A stretch of DNA of 64,000 nt. It comes from Leptospira kirschneri serovar Cynopteri str. 3522 CT (GTDB lineage: Bacteria > Spirochaetota > Leptospiria > Leptospirales > Leptospiraceae). Made by a program: the position numbers and the translations under genes. Each line of letters opens with the position of its first letter. Within the stretch, counting starts at the first letter, position 1. The DNA lies in assembly GCF_000243695.2 (NCBI RefSeq), contig NZ_AHMN02000007.1, positions 186,001 through 250,000 of the forward strand. The letters are read 5' to 3'. Shown here piece by piece: positions 36,501 through 51,451 of the stretch. The notes under the pieces were generated by a model, which was given only the letters and a program-made list of their open reading frames with translations, was not told the origin of the DNA and did not search any database.

Positions 36501-36992
36501 TTACTCTAAATTTTTAAGATCTTTCAAAACTTCTGCTTCGTAGTTTACTTTCAAACGATCCAAAAAGTTGTCCCGTAAAGGGATTTTATCATTTAAAAAC
36601 AAAGAGAACAATTCGTTTAACAATTTTCTTCTTTCTTCAAAACCGGTAAATAACCATTCTAAAAGTTCCAAAGCAAGATCCATTTTTCCTTCAGTTTGAA
36701 TCATATTAAGAAATTCTTGTTTGATTTTTTCTTCCTGACCAGTTTTTAAAAGACTTCGAATTTTTTCAGGATAAAGATTAAGTAAGGTTTGTTTTTTCGC
36801 GTTAGGAGTAAACACGAAACATTTTTTATCGGAAGGTAGATGAGAAAGAACCGCGTCTTCGACGTCTTGGTGCAAAACCCCATCTTCTTGCAAAGTTTTA
36901 AATATAACTTCTCCCAACAAAAAATCCTGAAAAGGATAAAACGGAAATCCTCCGTCCTTCGCAGAATAACTCTCTTCGGATTTATCGCTCAT
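36501..36992 (-). CDS. Hypothetical protein coupled to the GHKL-like gene
   Basis: A 163-residue soluble, largely helical acidic protein ([49 protein letters not shown], a final [12 protein letters not shown]). No family recognised. Its ATG overlaps the stop of the GHKL-ATPase-like gene (TCAT at 36989-36992), so the two are translationally coupled and probably act together in signalling. Confidence 0.65.
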   Translation of the reverse strand: MSDKSEESYSAKDGGFPFYPFQDFLLGEVIFKTLQEDGVLHQDVEDAVLSHLPSDKKCFVFTPNAKKQTLLNLYPEKIRSLLKTGQEEKIKQEFLNMIQTEGKMDLALELLEWLFTGFEERRKLLNELFSLFLNDKIPLRDNFLDRLKVNYEAEVLKDLKNLE

Positions 36993-37909
36993 TCTTTTTC
37001 GATCTCAACTTGTTTGCGAATTTTTTCAAAAAGGTTCTCAAGTTCAGAAGAAGTAAATTCCTTCGTAGGCTCAAAAGAACAAAATACAGCCCTATAGTAT
37101 TTGTCTTTGTGGACAAGATAAAAACCGGATGTTTCCATCATAGTTCTAAGTTTAGTTTCTCTGGAAGAAGCGACCACAATCGTAACCGAAGATAGTTTAC
37201 TTTTTCTATGATCGATATGAAAATAACAAAGCGCTTCTTCCGGATCCAGGCGATCGATCTCTTCCTTAATTTCATCAAAACTCGTTACATCCCTCGGACC
37301 TTTTGGATCTTTATAATTGATCAGAACCCTTTTGAAATAATGCATCTTATTTCCTTCGGGTGTAATTTCCACTCCGTTTAATATCCTTCTTTCGTCGGCC
37401 AGCTCTTTCATCAAAAATTCTCCCCTACCCCGGGAATTTTCTATGTCGAAATGTTCAGAAGAGACGTCCCCCTTTTTCACATTTTCATTGATTTGGGAAA
37501 GAGTGTATTTCATTCCTGGCTGCATCTCGTGTTTGAAAGACATCTTAAAAAACGGATTTATAACTTCATTATGTAATTCTAATTCGATTTCGGCGTATTT
37601 TCCATGACCGTGTTCCACGATGTTTTGAATCGCTTCGGTCGCGATAATTCTGATCGTATCTGGATCTAATCCAGCTAACAAAGAATAACGATGAACAAAA
37701 TTTTTGATTTCATACAGTGTTCCCAAACTTTCGTCAATTCTTCCTAGGATTTCATTGGTTACGATTTCTTCTCGAAAGACTCTGACATAATACCGAACAT
37801 TTGCCATTCCCTTTTTCAGATAAGGAGAATGTGCCGTATTTTCTATCTGCCGTTTGAGTTTTTTATTTTCTTCTTCTAATTCTCGAATTCGTTTCTCTTC
37901 TTGGGACAT
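36989..37909 (-). CDS. GHKL-ATPase-like regulator with N-terminal coiled coil (RsbW/anti-sigma-kinase-like)
   Basis: A 306-residue protein. Residues 2-24 form a coiled coil ([18 protein letters not shown]). Residues about 80-185 resemble the HATPase of serine kinases such as Rsb[17 protein letters not shown] (E92, N96 of the N-box) and [15 protein letters not shown] (G161, G163). The usual DxGxG G1 box is replaced by [10 protein letters not shown], so ATP binding may be altered. A C-terminal domain of about 110 residues is unrecognised. It is divergent from the NAD-kinase-like/STAS operon with 77 nt between, so a partner-switching relation with that STAS protein is plausible. Confidence 0.7.
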   Translation of the reverse strand: MSQEEKRIRELEEENKKLKRQIENTAHSPYLKKGMANVRYYVRVFREEIVTNEILGRIDESLGTLYEIKNFVHRYSLLAGLDPDTIRIIATEAIQNIVEHGHGKYAEIELELHNEVINPFFKMSFKHEMQPGMKYTLSQINENVKKGDVSSEHFDIENSRGRGEFLMKELADERRILNGVEITPEGNKMHYFKRVLINYKDPKGPRDVTSFDEIKEEIDRLDPEEALCYFHIDHRKSKLSSVTIVVASSRETKLRTMMETSGFYLVHKDKYYRAVFCSFEPTKEFTSSELENLFEKIRKQVEIEKE

Positions 37910-37986
37910 AAAAGTAATTTTTTTCGTCTTTATATTTCATATTTTCAATCGTAGCACAGCCGATTTCTAAACTAACTTGAGATGTT

Positions 37987-38996
<1,010 letters not shown>

Positions 38997-39000
<4 letters not shown>

Positions 39001-39341
39001 GTCAATTGAAGATTAAAAAGAAAGAAATTTCGACGGAAATTTTCGTCTATGCGTTAGATGGAAGATTGGATGAAAGTAGTTTTACCGAATTTAAAACCGA
39101 AATCATAGATCCCCCTCATCCGAACGTAGTAATACTAAATCTAAACGAATTGAAGTATGTTTCCAGTTCCGGAATACGTTCCATCTTTGAACTAAAACAC
39201 AAACTTTCAAACGACGGTAAAAAACTTTTTTTGACGGAAGCCTCGGAAAAAGTGATTCAAATATTCAACCTTTTAGGACTCTGGAAACCTTTCATTCATT
39301 TTGACACGGAAACCCAGGCACTCGAAGCGGCTACAAAATAA
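38997..39341 (+). CDS. STAS-domain anti-sigma-factor antagonist-like protein
   Basis: A 114-residue single STAS domain: [44 protein letters not shown] and [21 protein letters not shown]. Ser56-58 sit at the phosphorylation position of SpoIIAA/RsbV-type antagonists. Such proteins bind a cognate GHKL kinase/anti-sigma factor, and the GHKL-like gene is the divergent neighbour. Translationally coupled (ATGA) to the NAD-kinase-like gene. It ends 7 nt from the convergent PhoX-like gene. Confidence 0.85.
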
Positions 39342-39348
39342 GATCAAA

Positions 39349-40941
39349 TTACTTTAGATAAATTGCAACTACTCCAGACCTAGGTATAGAGTCTCCTCCG
39401 TGAGGCCAGTGACTGGTTGGTTTTCCATAATCTTTTGTGGTTTCTCCCGGATGTTGTATAGAAAGAAATAATTCCTTTTGATCAGGAGTAAACCAAAGCC
39501 CAGTCAACTCAGCTCCTACCGGAGAAGAAGCAAATTGATACGCCCTATCGGTCCGGATCACAAACAATCCGTTATTTCCAAATTTCTTATATACAGATCT
39601 GTTTAAGTTTTTTGCGGAAATGTCCGTAACAACCCAAAGATTCCCTTCCTTATCAAACGCAAGATTGTCCGGAGCGGCAAATTTACTCCCACCCGCAATA
39701 AATACTTCAAAATCAAATTCTAAACCGGCGTGGTCCCCCGATTTTTCTCGGATACGTAAAATTTGACCAAATAAATTTCCATGTCTATCGTTGTTTGTCA
39801 TGGCTATAAATATAGTTCCATCCAAAGGATGAATTTCTATATCCTCTGGACGATCCATCGGAGTTGCGCCACAAATCTTTGCGGCGGCTCTACAATGCAC
39901 TAAAACGTCTGCTTGGGTTTCAAACTGTCTATTACCGTTTTCTGTTTTATAATTTTTTAATGTTTCATTGGTTTCCAAATCCAATGGAATCCAAGTTCCA
40001 TTGTTAAAATCCGCGGCGTATAAAATTCCTTCCTCCAGTAAAGTGGAATTTTTTGCACCTAAAGAAGGATCATAGGATTTTTTGGACACAAATTTATATA
40101 CAAATTCATCCCTAGCGTCATCTCCCATATATACCACTAATTTTCCGGAAGGAGATAATACAAGCGCCGCGTTTTCATGTGCAAACCTTCCCAGTGCGGT
40201 ATGTTTTACAGGAACAGATTTAGGATCAAAAGGATCCACTTCGATCACCCAGCCATAATGGGTTTCGTGGGGAAGTTTACAAGGTTCGATAATCCATTCC
40301 ACATTTTCTTCGCAAGAAAGCACCGTATTCCAAAACGTTAGTCCTCCCGCACAATTTGCAAACGTTCCAAAAACCCGATTCGTATTTCCTACTGCAGTAC
40401 TTCCAGCCGCCGGACCCGTTAGACGAAATTCAGTAAGACCGTGAATTCTTCTTCCGTATTTGGAATCGGAGTTAAGATTCCATTTTCCTTTCTTTTTATA
40501 GATATGAATTACGGAACCGCCTAACGCATATAGATATTGTTCGATCTGTTTGTCCGTTCTAACATTCGGCATTTGTTTTTGGCTGTCGTATCCGTTTACA
40601 TAATATTCTAATGTTCCTAAAGTCTCATGATTGTTCCAAAGAAGACCCGTATCCTTCTTTCCTTCTAAAGGAAAAAAACAATTAAAATCCGAATTAAAAC
40701 CGAACGTGTCTCCTTGGACATTGATCCTATCTCCATAAAGAGCGATCGTATTGTATCGATAACCGGAAGGTAAGATCAAAGAGTCTTGTTCACTCGGAGA
40801 AATCGGTTGAAATTTTGGAAACTTGTTCCGTTTAGACTTCAAAGGTTTTGGAGAAGAAGAAAGAATTCCGGATCTTGCAAGAGCCAAAGCAGCAGCACCC
40901 TTCCCTAAATATCTTAAGAATTGAGATCTGGACAAATTCAT
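39349..40941 (-). CDS. PhoX-like (DUF839) phosphatase-family protein
   Basis: A 530-residue protein. The N-terminus SRSQFLRYLGKGAAALALARSG has the shape of a Tat signal but with Arg-Ser in place of Arg-Arg. The mature part reads as PhoX/DUF839: GLLWNNHETLG, GLTFWNTVLSCEENVEW, YGWVIEVDPFDP, LGRFAHENAALVLSPSGKLVVYMGDDARDEFVYKF, RPEDIEIHPLDGTIFIAMTNND and the C-terminal GLWFTPDQKELFLSIQHPG. PhoX enzymes are Ca/Fe-dependent alkaline phosphatases of the periplasm. Phosphatase activity is inferred from family only. Confidence 0.8.
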   Translation of the reverse strand: MNLSRSQFLRYLGKGAAALALARSGILSSSPKPLKSKRNKFPKFQPISPSEQDSLILPSGYRYNTIALYGDRINVQGDTFGFNSDFNCFFPLEGKKDTGLLWNNHETLGTLEYYVNGYDSQKQMPNVRTDKQIEQYLYALGGSVIHIYKKKGKWNLNSDSKYGRRIHGLTEFRLTGPAAGSTAVGNTNRVFGTFANCAGGLTFWNTVLSCEENVEWIIEPCKLPHETHYGWVIEVDPFDPKSVPVKHTALGRFAHENAALVLSPSGKLVVYMGDDARDEFVYKFVSKKSYDPSLGAKNSTLLEEGILYAADFNNGTWIPLDLETNETLKNYKTENGNRQFETQADVLVHCRAAAKICGATPMDRPEDIEIHPLDGTIFIAMTNNDRHGNLFGQILRIREKSGDHAGLEFDFEVFIAGGSKFAAPDNLAFDKEGNLWVVTDISAKNLNRSVYKKFGNNGLFVIRTDRAYQFASSPVGAELTGLWFTPDQKELFLSIQHPGETTKDYGKPTSHWPHGGDSIPRSGVVAIYLK

Positions 40942-41376
40942 ACGTCTAAATTTTCAAAACTCTCAAAAGTAGCATCCTGAATTTCCGAAATTAAATGAAC
41001 GCGAAAGGGATCGATGCGAGAGGAACTAAAGCAGAATGGCTCTTTCAAACTAAAGCCGTCTCGCTTCTACGAGCGCTCGAAGCAACTAAAGAAGATTGTT
41101 ATCCTGTATACAATTTATTGACCAGAGCTAAAAAGTCCGGTCAGGTTTTGCCATAGGCAAGCCGGATTCGCATAGCTAGATTTTTTTACGTCGAACTCAC
41201 GTTAAATATGATTAAAATCTTTCAAAGGATTTCGTAGATCCAAAAATTAAATTCTTCATCGTTTTCTTTAAAAATAAAGATACCCTTTTGTTTATCAATA
41301 CAAAGCAAAAACAGATTCATTTTATTTGATTGTAATAATCCGAAGGAATTGAAAACTAACAGTTTAGAACTCTTTC
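40942..41376. other. Gene-free divergent spacer with repeat B
   Basis: Repeat B at 40991-41204. The remaining 170 nt before the 41377 gene show no element I recognise. Confidence 0.6.
40991..41204 (+). repeat. Repeat B copy, left end decayed
   Basis: 214 bp. Left part AACGCGAAAGGGATCGATGCGAG, right part CAATTTATTGACCAGAGC ... GGCAAGCCGGATTCGC and the terminal CTCACGTTA. Confidence 0.65.
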
Positions 41377-41848
41377 ATGAAGTATTCCACTCCATTTTAT
41401 AAAATACTATTTACGATTGGTTTTGGTTCTATTTTATTTTTCCTTCCTTTTTTTCTATTCATTCACTCTGAAAACAAACAATTGGATCAGATCTATCAAA
41501 AATTAAAAGAACCAGGTTCTACCGTTTTCGGTACTCTTACGGAATCGATTCGTATAGAAAAATCCGGAGGAAGGGCTTATCTAGTTTCTTATAGGGTCCC
41601 GGATGAATTTGGAAAGTTATACGAAATTACGGAACAAGTGGATGAAAATTTACACCAAAGACTTCGAGTAGGAGACAGCATAGAGGTAAGAATACAAACC
41701 TTAGAAACTTTCGGAAAAATTCGTATGTTGGCCAGAATCAAAAAGAATTCTTTATCTATAAACGATTTTGATTTTTTAGAAATGTTTTCTAAAATCGGAC
41801 TTTGTTTTTCCGTAATTTTACTCTCTATCGGATTTTATTATAGAATTT

Positions 41849-41868
<20 letters not shown>
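41377..41868 (+). CDS. Small membrane protein, DUF3592-like
   Basis: A 163-residue protein with one N-terminal (about 12-30) and one C-terminal (about 137-156) hydrophobic helix around a soluble beta domain: [33 protein letters not shown] and [17 protein letters not shown]. This layout is that of DUF3592-type proteins, whose role is unknown. Its 3' end overlaps the convergent gene by 20 nt. Confidence 0.65.
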
Positions 41869-42376
<508 letters not shown>

Positions 42377-42435
42377 AAAACGCACAGTATATGTATCGGA
42401 TCGACTTCAAAATTCCAAGTCTTTTTTCCGGCTTT

Positions 42436-44255
<1,820 letters not shown>

Positions 44256-44259
<4 letters not shown>

Positions 44260-45899
44260 AAGTTTTTCTCCACTTTATTTTTCAAAATAAAATTTGCGAT
44301 ACGTAACAGAGTCATTTTATCCTTTCGATTCAATTGAAGCGCAAGTTCTGCAAAACCAGCTTTGGCTTCTGAAATTTCCAATAAAAAGAAAACGTCCTCT
44401 TCAGAAATCCCTTTGGAAAGCAAGTACTGCTTCAATACCAAGCCTCTTTTAGTCCCCGTTTGTAAGTCAAGTTCTTTTAAAATGGGAACCCCTAAGATCG
44501 GAAAAAGAATTGGAAGAGATATTAGAAAAGTAGAATCTGATTTTTGAAAATAAAACCAAATCGTAAAAGATAAAAGTACAAAAACGAAAGATAAAAATCG
44601 AAAAGAAAAAAATAAATCCGAAATCCGGTTTCCTTCGGAAGGTTCTCGGCTTTTAGAATTTTTGTCCGTTCGAACGGAAACGTTTACAGAAGGGATCTCA
44701 AAAGAAACCGTCCGATACGTTCTCGCATCTGGATCGAAAAAAATAAAATCCTTCGGTTCTTGTTTCCAAACTCCCACGGTTCTCATCGGAATGCCATATT
44801 CAAAACGGGCTACGGAATAAAAACCATATCCTCCGTTTTCCAGCTCAGTGAATTTCCAAGAACGAGAAGTGTCATACAACGTTACTTCTGGAATACAATT
44901 TCTTCCTTCTTTACAATTGGAAATCGGTTCCGTCACAGAAGAAAGATTCCCCTCTCCTTCGATCGTCAGTTTTAGATACAAGGTTTCTCCTTCTTGGATC
45001 GTCTTTGGATCGTTTTCGATCTTTACATGAGTTTTAAACTTACCTACCGCTCCGCTGAACTTCCCCTCAAATTTAGGAAGTTCTTTTACACGGATTTGAT
45101 TGGGAGTCGTAGGAATCGTTTTTACGTTGAAGTAGGATTGAAGCTGACCTTCTAAAGCGAAGGTGGTTTTACCGAGTTGAAATTCTCCCGCTCTCAAAGG
45201 AATTAAAGAATAAACTTCTTTGTTATATACCGCAATATCATATACGTTTCCTTCATATAAAACCTGATCTGGAACTTTTACCGCAACTCCGGAAATCACC
45301 TCACTGCGAAAATACGGAAAACGAATGGAGTCAGCAGGATTTCGATCGAAATAAGGTTTACGCACGTCCCTATAATACAAAGTAAAATAACCGATAAGAG
45401 GTTCTCCGACCCAAACCTCTTTTTTACTCGTTTGAAAGAGTACTTTCAAATCCGCGTTTTCAGGTACAGCTTCTTCTTCAAAACGAAAAAAACGATCAAA
45501 AAAAGAACCTCTTCCTCTTTTTGCAGTTTTAGATCTTTCTAATACTTGAATCTTTAAAGGAGGAGGAGAAAACGTTTTACCGTCCACTTCAATGCTGAGA
45601 GTTGGAAGTGTAAACACACCTTGTTTGGAAGCCTGGATTCTAAACTTCAAAAGCCTTTTTCTAAAAACTTGAAAATTGATAAATGTAGTGTTCTCTTCCG
45701 AACCCGTGTAAAACACAGAAACGTCCGAATTGGAATAAGATTTCTGAAGGATCGAAAATCTGGAATTCATATCCAATTCAAAAACGGCATAAGATTCTTC
45801 TCCGAGAGGGAACGTGTTTCGCGTAACGTAAAATTTAGCCTCTTCTGCAGAAAGAGAACCGATCCAAAATAAAAAAAGGATAATCCAAAATCGGTTCAC
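44256..45899 (-). CDS. batD: BatD-like membrane protein
   Basis: A 547-residue protein with a signal peptide ([20 protein letters not shown]), a long periplasmic beta-sandwich region typical of BatD ('oxygen tolerance' family: [38 protein letters not shown]) and transmembrane helices near 420-465. The start is GTG 45899, overlapping the batC stop. It probably works with the VWA proteins BatA/BatB at the inner membrane. The exact role of Bat proteins is not settled. Confidence 0.85.
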
Positions 45900-46594
45900 C
45901 AGAAAACCTCTCTGTCTTTGGTTCTTCCGCTTTTTCTGCGTACCTTATTTAAATCTAAAGAATCCAAAATCCTTTCCGTTTCTTCTTTAGTAAGGCGATC
46001 TTCTTTATTAGGTGAACCATCCGTGTTCTCCTTTCCGTTCTGACCGTTTTTCTGTTTTTTATCGGAGAAGGAATCCGTTTGATTTTTAGAACGATTTTCC
46101 TTTTTAGAGTTAGGATTTTGCGGATCTGAATTTTTAGAATTTTGAGAAGGAGGTGGGGTTTTACGAAGATATTCTAAATTTTTTCTGGCTTCCTTTAAAT
46201 CCGGATTGAGTTTTAAGGCCTTGATATATTCTTCTGCTGCTTTTTTACGATCTCCGGCGCGCATATAACTGTTTCCTAAATTAAACCTGGATTTCCATTG
46301 AACTTCGGGAGAAGTGGAATCTGCGGACTTCTCAAAATGACGAATCGCCTTATCGATGTTACCCGATTTGAATTCTGCAGTTCCACGGTTGAATTCTAAT
46401 CTAGAATCCTCAGGAAAATAAGGTTCTGCTTCCTGATACCTTTTCAAAGATTCCAGGTATTCTCCCTGATTATAATATTCTAAACCTTCTCCGACTCGAT
46501 TCCCGCCCGGATCCAATTCGATCGAATACAAAGATGCCGTTAGACTTAAACTAATTAGAATTATAAAATATTTAAATATACGAATTTGTTTCAT
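45896..46594 (-). CDS. batC: BatC-like TPR protein
   Basis: 232 residues from ATG 46594, which overlaps the batB stop as ATGA; the frame is open further upstream inside batB. Signal-like N-terminus, then three TPR units ([76 protein letters not shown]). A low-complexity Asn/Lys/Ser/Gln-rich tail ends in [19 protein letters not shown]. Likely periplasmic scaffold for the BatA/B/D complex. Confidence 0.85.
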   Translation of the reverse strand: MKQIRIFKYFIILISLSLTASLYSIELDPGGNRVGEGLEYYNQGEYLESLKRYQEAEPYFPEDSRLEFNRGTAEFKSGNIDKAIRHFEKSADSTSPEVQWKSRFNLGNSYMRAGDRKKAAEEYIKALKLNPDLKEARKNLEYLRKTPPPSQNSKNSDPQNPNSKKENRSKNQTDSFSDKKQKNGQNGKENTDGSPNKEDRLTKEETERILDSLDLNKVRRKSGRTKDREVFW

Positions 46595-47634
46595 GTCACA
46601 ACTTTCGATTTCCGTCCGGAAAACAGAAAAAATTCCACTAAAATCCAATCCAATAATAAGAAAAAAACGGCAGCGAATAAAAATTTACCAGAACCTTCCG
46701 CACGTTTTAGATCCTTTTTTCTAGAATATAAATTTTCTTCTAAAGAAAAGATTTCTTTTTGTAAAATTGTAGAGCTGGGCGGATTTGAATCCAGTGAATA
46801 AAAACTTCCGTCGTTTTTATCCGCGAGATTTTTTAAAAAAGTTCGATTCATTTTAGAATGAATGATTTCAGGGGAATTAGAGTTTGAAGTTAGAGTTCCG
46901 TCCTTCAAAAGAAAACCGTTCAAACCAGAGTTTTCATCGTTATAAACAATCGGACCTCCGCCTTCCGTTCCGGCCGCCCAAACTTGAAAACTCGCCGGAA
47001 AGGAAACAGTCTGTGGATCGTTTTGATCTTCTCCATCGGTCACTAAAATCAAAATTCGATTTCGAAACACTTTTTCGGAATGAAGCAACGCTTCCGCCTT
47101 TGCAAAAGCCTGACTCAAATCGGTTCCACGATCCCCTACCATATCCACATCCAATCCCCGCACATAATCCGAAAATGCGGACACGTCCGAAGTCATCGGG
47201 CAATATAAAAACGGACTTCCGGCAAATACGATCATTCCAAATCTGTTTCCGGACAAAGAAGGCAACATCCTAAGTAATACTTCTTTAAACTTAGCCAAAC
47301 GAGTGGGAGAACTATCTACCGCCTGCATAGAAAGACTTACGTCCACTAAAAAGAGTATATCCACTCCTTTGAAAGATTCTTCCTTTTTTTCGTCCTTCAT
47401 TTCCGTTTTTAAGCCTGCAAAAAAGACGCAGACTAAAACCGCAAAGATCAATAAAATTCTTATCAATACCAAACGAGTATCCGGAAACAAAGAGGAACGC
47501 TCCAAACCTGGATAAAAAATTCTCCATTCCTTTATTTTAGAAATTATAAATATTCTAATAACCGAATATATTGCCCATACAACCACAAGAGCAAAAAAAA
47601 CGTTCTTTAAATTGGCAGAAAACTCTTGATTCAT
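46591..47634 (-). CDS. batB: BatB-like VWA-domain membrane protein
   Basis: A 347-residue protein with two N-terminal hydrophobic helices, a von Willebrand A domain with MIDAS motif [31 protein letters not shown] and [10 protein letters not shown], and a C-terminal TM helix ([19 protein letters not shown]). VWA domains bind protein ligands through Mg. Overlaps batA and batC by 4 nt at each side. Confidence 0.88.
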   Translation of the reverse strand: MNQEFSANLKNVFFALVVVWAIYSVIRIFIISKIKEWRIFYPGLERSSLFPDTRLVLIRILLIFAVLVCVFFAGLKTEMKDEKKEESFKGVDILFLVDVSLSMQAVDSSPTRLAKFKEVLLRMLPSLSGNRFGMIVFAGSPFLYCPMTSDVSAFSDYVRGLDVDMVGDRGTDLSQAFAKAEALLHSEKVFRNRILILVTDGEDQNDPQTVSFPASFQVWAAGTEGGGPIVYNDENSGLNGFLLKDGTLTSNSNSPEIIHSKMNRTFLKNLADKNDGSFYSLDSNPPSSTILQKEIFSLEENLYSRKKDLKRAEGSGKFLFAAVFFLLLDWILVEFFLFSGRKSKVVT

Positions 47635-48569
47635 ACGTAATATCTCAGAAAAAATGCGCGTAATATCAGATCTAAAAGTAAAACCGCCAAGGCTCTGTAG
47701 AGCCAGATTTCATATTCAGTTTCTCTTATTTCTTTGGGAGGACTTTGCAGAGGGTCTTTTTCAAGTGAATCGATCGAAGAAAGAACTGCTTTCATTTCCT
47801 CCGGATCTTCTGCCCTAAAAAATCTACCTCCTGTGTTGGCAGAAAGTTCCTGTAAGATTTGGAAATTAATTTCATAAGAACCGTCTTCTTTTCCAATTCC
47901 GATAGAATAAATTTTTACTCCGATTTGCTCCGCGAGATCAGTCGCTGTCACCGGATCGATTTTACCCGTATTGGAAACTCCATCGGTGATGAGTACGATC
48001 ACTTTGGAACGAGCCTTAGAACGTCTCAATCTATACGTAGAAAGAATGATCGCATCTCCGATCGCGGTTCCTTGCTCCGTTACGGTTTCTTCTTCTATGG
48101 TTCCTAAAATTTCAATCAACGATTCACGATCACCAGTGAGAGGAGCTTGTAAATAAGCAGCGCCTGCAAAAACCACTAAACCAAGACGATCGTTATTTCT
48201 TTTTTCGATAAATCTTCTTAATAGTTTTTTAGAAACTCCTAATCTAGTTTCCGGAAGAAAATCCCTACTTCTAGACATGGAACCTGAAACGTCCAAAGCG
48301 ATTATTATATCCACTCCTTCTTTTTCGTCGGGTAGAAAGGTAATTTTTTTACCTGGTCCGGAAAGAGAAAGTATCATCAGACTAATCGCGATCGGGCGAA
48401 GTATCGGCAAAAATTTTCCTAAGTTCTCGAATTTGGAAAAAGCGCCCTCTCTTCTTCCCGGAAAACGGATCTCCATTCTTTTTAAGTATATTTTATTTTT
48501 ATAATATATAAATGTCCAGGCCCAAACTGGAATCAAAAGCAGAAGCGCGTAAGGATATTCAAAATTCAT
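47631..48569 (-). CDS. batA: BatA-like VWA-domain membrane protein
   Basis: 312 residues from ATG 48569, overlapping the preceding stop as ATGA. N-terminal TM helices ([17 protein letters not shown] and [17 protein letters not shown]), a VWA domain with an intact MIDAS ([13 protein letters not shown], then GTAIGDA and [10 protein letters not shown]), and a C-terminal TM ([18 protein letters not shown]). Paralogue and probable partner of BatB. Confidence 0.88.
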   Translation of the reverse strand: MNFEYPYALLLLIPVWAWTFIYYKNKIYLKRMEIRFPGRREGAFSKFENLGKFLPILRPIAISLMILSLSGPGKKITFLPDEKEGVDIIIALDVSGSMSRSRDFLPETRLGVSKKLLRRFIEKRNNDRLGLVVFAGAAYLQAPLTGDRESLIEILGTIEEETVTEQGTAIGDAIILSTYRLRRSKARSKVIVLITDGVSNTGKIDPVTATDLAEQIGVKIYSIGIGKEDGSYEINFQILQELSANTGGRFFRAEDPEEMKAVLSSIDSLEKDPLQSPPKEIRETEYEIWLYRALAVLLLDLILRAFFLRYYV

Positions 48570-49435
48570 TTTTGATCCCAAATCCCTTTCCAATATAAGA
48601 ATTTCGTTTGAGCTTCTTCCTTGGATAAAAGAACGTCTTCGGGTCTAAACTTTTTTTCGGTTAAAAATTCCTTCCAAACCATAAGTTCTTGTTTTTCAAA
48701 AGGGAATTGATCGTATAAAAAACGGAACAGCTCCGTTTCCGTAAAAGAAGAGGTTTGTTTTCCGGAAAGATTAGATGACTTTTCTCGAATATAATAAGAT
48801 AATAATCTAGAAAAGTCTCGGGCCGAAATCGATTCCCGTTTTAAAAGTTCGTTCAATCGAATCTCGTAAATTTCAACCTTTTCCAAAGTTGGCTCTACTT
48901 GAATAATCGCATCCAAAGGAAATTTTTTACTCGTATAAATATGATAAGCATAAATACCAAATCCTATCAAAAAACCGATCAGGGCCAAAAGGATAGACAA
49001 TCTTCCCCAATACGATCCCGAAAAGGTCAGAGGTGGAATTATATCCGCGGGTCCCGTATCCGAAGACGGAATCGAAGACTCGATCAGAATTTCCTTTTTA
49101 GAAAACTCTTTTTTTCCGTTGGCATCTGTCCAAAAAATCGGAACCGTAAATTTTCCCGTAACATAGAAAACGAAATCCACAACAAGGGAGTTGTCTTTTT
49201 TCTCGGAATATAAAATTTCAAACCAAGGTATATCCGGAGAATCTTCTAAAAAATGGATTCCCATTTCCGGAATTTGAATGTCTTTTACTTCTTCTAAATT
49301 CCATTTTAATTGGTATCGGATCTTTTCAGCGACCAAACCTTTTTCCGGAAAAACGGATTCTACGGACTCCGCAGCCAAATGGAAAGAAAACATTAAGATA
49401 TAAAAATATACTATAATTCGAATTTGTTTTTTCAT
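48566..49435 (-). CDS. Bat-operon membrane protein (DUF4381-like position)
   Basis: A 289-residue protein: signal peptide (to about residue 22), a beta-rich extracytoplasmic domain, one TM helix ([20 protein letters not shown], about 149-168) and a cytosolic helical tail ([34 protein letters not shown]). This layout and place, between DUF58 and BatA, fit the DUF4381/BatE-type component of MoxR-VWA operons. Overlaps both neighbours by 4 nt. Confidence 0.7.
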   Translation of the reverse strand: MKKQIRIIVYFYILMFSFHLAAESVESVFPEKGLVAEKIRYQLKWNLEEVKDIQIPEMGIHFLEDSPDIPWFEILYSEKKDNSLVVDFVFYVTGKFTVPIFWTDANGKKEFSKKEILIESSIPSSDTGPADIIPPLTFSGSYWGRLSILLALIGFLIGFGIYAYHIYTSKKFPLDAIIQVEPTLEKVEIYEIRLNELLKRESISARDFSRLLSYYIREKSSNLSGKQTSSFTETELFRFLYDQFPFEKQELMVWKEFLTEKKFRPEDVLLSKEEAQTKFLYWKGIWDQK

Positions 49436-50262
49436 TTCGAAAAATACCGGATCAAGTCTTTGGTTTTTAATTCGTATTCCGTCAGATTTAACAGAGAGGT
49501 CTGAAAAAAAGAACGTAACGATTTTAATTCGAATTCCGGAGAAAGACTTTTTCCTAAAAGGCCTCCGCTGGATTCTTCCGGATCTCTAATATAAAAAAAA
49601 GATAATAGTGATTTAGGAGGATTTATCTCTAAAGGATCTCTAAAACGAACCGCGTGAAGAGAATAGTTTTTTTTAAGGCTAGAACATTTTTTTAAACCGT
49701 GGATTCCTATAAAGTCGCTTAACAAAAATACGTCCGCGTATCTATGAACTCTATTTTTCAAATACCGAAATGGTAAAAGAGGTTCCGACTTTCGAGGAAT
49801 CAATTCTTTAGAAGAAATTTTTCGTAACACAGGAAGCAGTTCGTTTCTGGAACGTAAAAAATCAGTTTCCCATTCCACCCGATCACAATAGAGAACGATC
49901 TTAACCCGATTTCCCTTTTGTACATAAAGTAAAGAGATAAGAGCTAAAACCTGAAAAGCATTTTCTGCTCTAGAAAATTCTCCCGAACCCCATTCCATAG
50001 AAGAAGATACATCGTAAAAAACGATGGCTTGCCTTTCCTTTTCTTCGTAGAATTCTCTTACATACAATTCCCCAAAACGAGATGTTACGTTCCAATCGAT
50101 CAGTCTTGTATCGTCCCCAAAATCGTAGAGTCTTACATCTTTAAAATCCAGTCCCCTTCCTCGTTTAGAGCTTTCCGCATTTCCGGCCTTTACTTTAAAA
50201 GAACGGGATTTACGTTCCAACTCCAAATTTGATAAAATTGATAAGAATTCTTTACGGATCAT
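49432..50262 (-). CDS. DUF58 (VWA-like) protein of the Bat operon
   Basis: A 276-residue soluble protein with the DUF58 core: [56 protein letters not shown] (a DxSxS MIDAS-like site) and [18 protein letters not shown]58 proteins accompany MoxR AAA ATPases and are thought to link ATPase activity with the VWA membrane proteins. Starts 5 nt after moxR. Confidence 0.88.
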   Translation of the reverse strand: MIRKEFLSILSNLELERKSRSFKVKAGNAESSKRGRGLDFKDVRLYDFGDDTRLIDWNVTSRFGELYVREFYEEKERQAIVFYDVSSSMEWGSGEFSRAENAFQVLALISLLYVQKGNRVKIVLYCDRVEWETDFLRSRNELLPVLRKISSKELIPRKSEPLLPFRYLKNRVHRYADVFLLSDFIGIHGLKKCSSLKKNYSLHAVRFRDPLEINPPKSLLSFFYIRDPEESSGGLLGKSLSPEFELKSLRSFFQTSLLNLTEYELKTKDLIRYFSK

Positions 50263-50267
50263 ACAAA

Positions 50268-51242
50268 CTAAGGAACCGGAGTCGCCTCTACAACGGTCCG
50301 GATCAAAGATTCTACATTCAATTCTTCTGAAATTGCTTCGAAGGTGAGTAGTATTCTATGTCTTAATATTTCCACAAGAGACATTTTTACGTCTTCCGGA
50401 GTCACGTACGTCCTGCCGCTCAAAAGGGCATTTGCTTTAGAACTTTTTAATATACTTAAAGAAGCTCTCGGAGAAGCCCCGTGTCGGATATACGGAATGA
50501 GTTCCGGAATGGTCCTTTCCTCCGGTCTTGTATTTCGAACCAATCGAACGATGTAGGACTTGATCTTTTCTTCGATGAATACTTCGTCGAGCATAGAAGA
50601 TAGCCGTAAAATTTCGGAGGAAGAAACGGTTTTTTTGATCTTTCCGTTTGCCGAGCTTAGTTTTCCGTGTTGATCCAAAATGGAAACTTCCTCTTCCAAA
50701 GTGGGGTAATCTACGTTGATCTTCATCAAAAATCGGTCCATCTGAGCTTCGGGAAGTGGATAGGTTCCGTCCTGATCGATCGGATTCTGAGTTGCGATTA
50801 CTAAAAACGGTTTATCTAGTTTATAAGTTTTGTCTCCAATCGTAACGGTCTTTTCTTCCATACTTTCTAGAAGAGCAGACTGAACCTTAGCCGGGGCTCT
50901 ATTGATTTCGTCCGCGAGTAAAACTCCGGTAAACACTGGTCCCTTTCTAGTTTCAAATTCTGTAGTTTTTGGATTGAACACTACTGTTCCGACAAGATCG
51001 GCAGGTAAAAGATCCGGTGTAAATTGAATTCTTTTGAAATTTAAATCCAGCGCACTTGCAAGTGATCTTGCAAGTAATGTTTTTGCGAGTCCGGGCATCC
51101 CTTCCAAAAGTACATGCCCTTGACAGATCAGACAAACCAATACGTTTCGAATAACCTCATCCTGTCCTGTAATTTCTTTTCCCAGCTCTTGTTTAAGAGT
51201 TTCCAGTTTAATCCTGGCGTCTTCCAGTGTTTCTTTTTCCAT
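50268..51242 (-). CDS. moxR: MoxR-family AAA ATPase
   Basis: A 324-residue AAA protein: Walker A GMPGLAKT (48-55), Walker [20 protein letters not shown], sensor 1 [22 protein letters not shown] and the arginine finger region, plus a C-terminal lid ([19 protein letters not shown]). MoxR ATPases act as chaperones for assembly of specific complexes with VWA proteins. First gene of the operon running to htpG. Confidence 0.93.
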   Translation of the reverse strand: MEKETLEDARIKLETLKQELGKEITGQDEVIRNVLVCLICQGHVLLEGMPGLAKTLLARSLASALDLNFKRIQFTPDLLPADLVGTVVFNPKTTEFETRKGPVFTGVLLADEINRAPAKVQSALLESMEEKTVTIGDKTYKLDKPFLVIATQNPIDQDGTYPLPEAQMDRFLMKINVDYPTLEEEVSILDQHGKLSSANGKIKKTVSSSEILRLSSMLDEVFIEEKIKSYIVRLVRNTRPEERTIPELIPYIRHGASPRASLSILKSSKANALLSGRTYVTPEDVKMSLVEILRHRILLTFEAISEELNVESLIRTVVEATPVP

Positions 51243-51451
51243 AAGGTAAGAATTCGATAACCTAAGATCTGCTTCAAGCGAATTCAGAGATCTAAGAACA
51301 GTGTCACCACGATGTAGCTCCTACAGAAGACAGAACTGCAACACAAAATTTCCCAGCGATACCAATCCATTATATCTTAATTTTTTAAAATATAGATCCG
51401 CTACTTATTTTTCGAAGGGGAAGATTTGATCCTTTAGTCATTAATTTTGTG

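Noticed and set aside
46884..47273. 129-codon plus-strand open frame inside batB
   Set aside because: Antisense shadow of a clearly coding VWA gene; no motifs.
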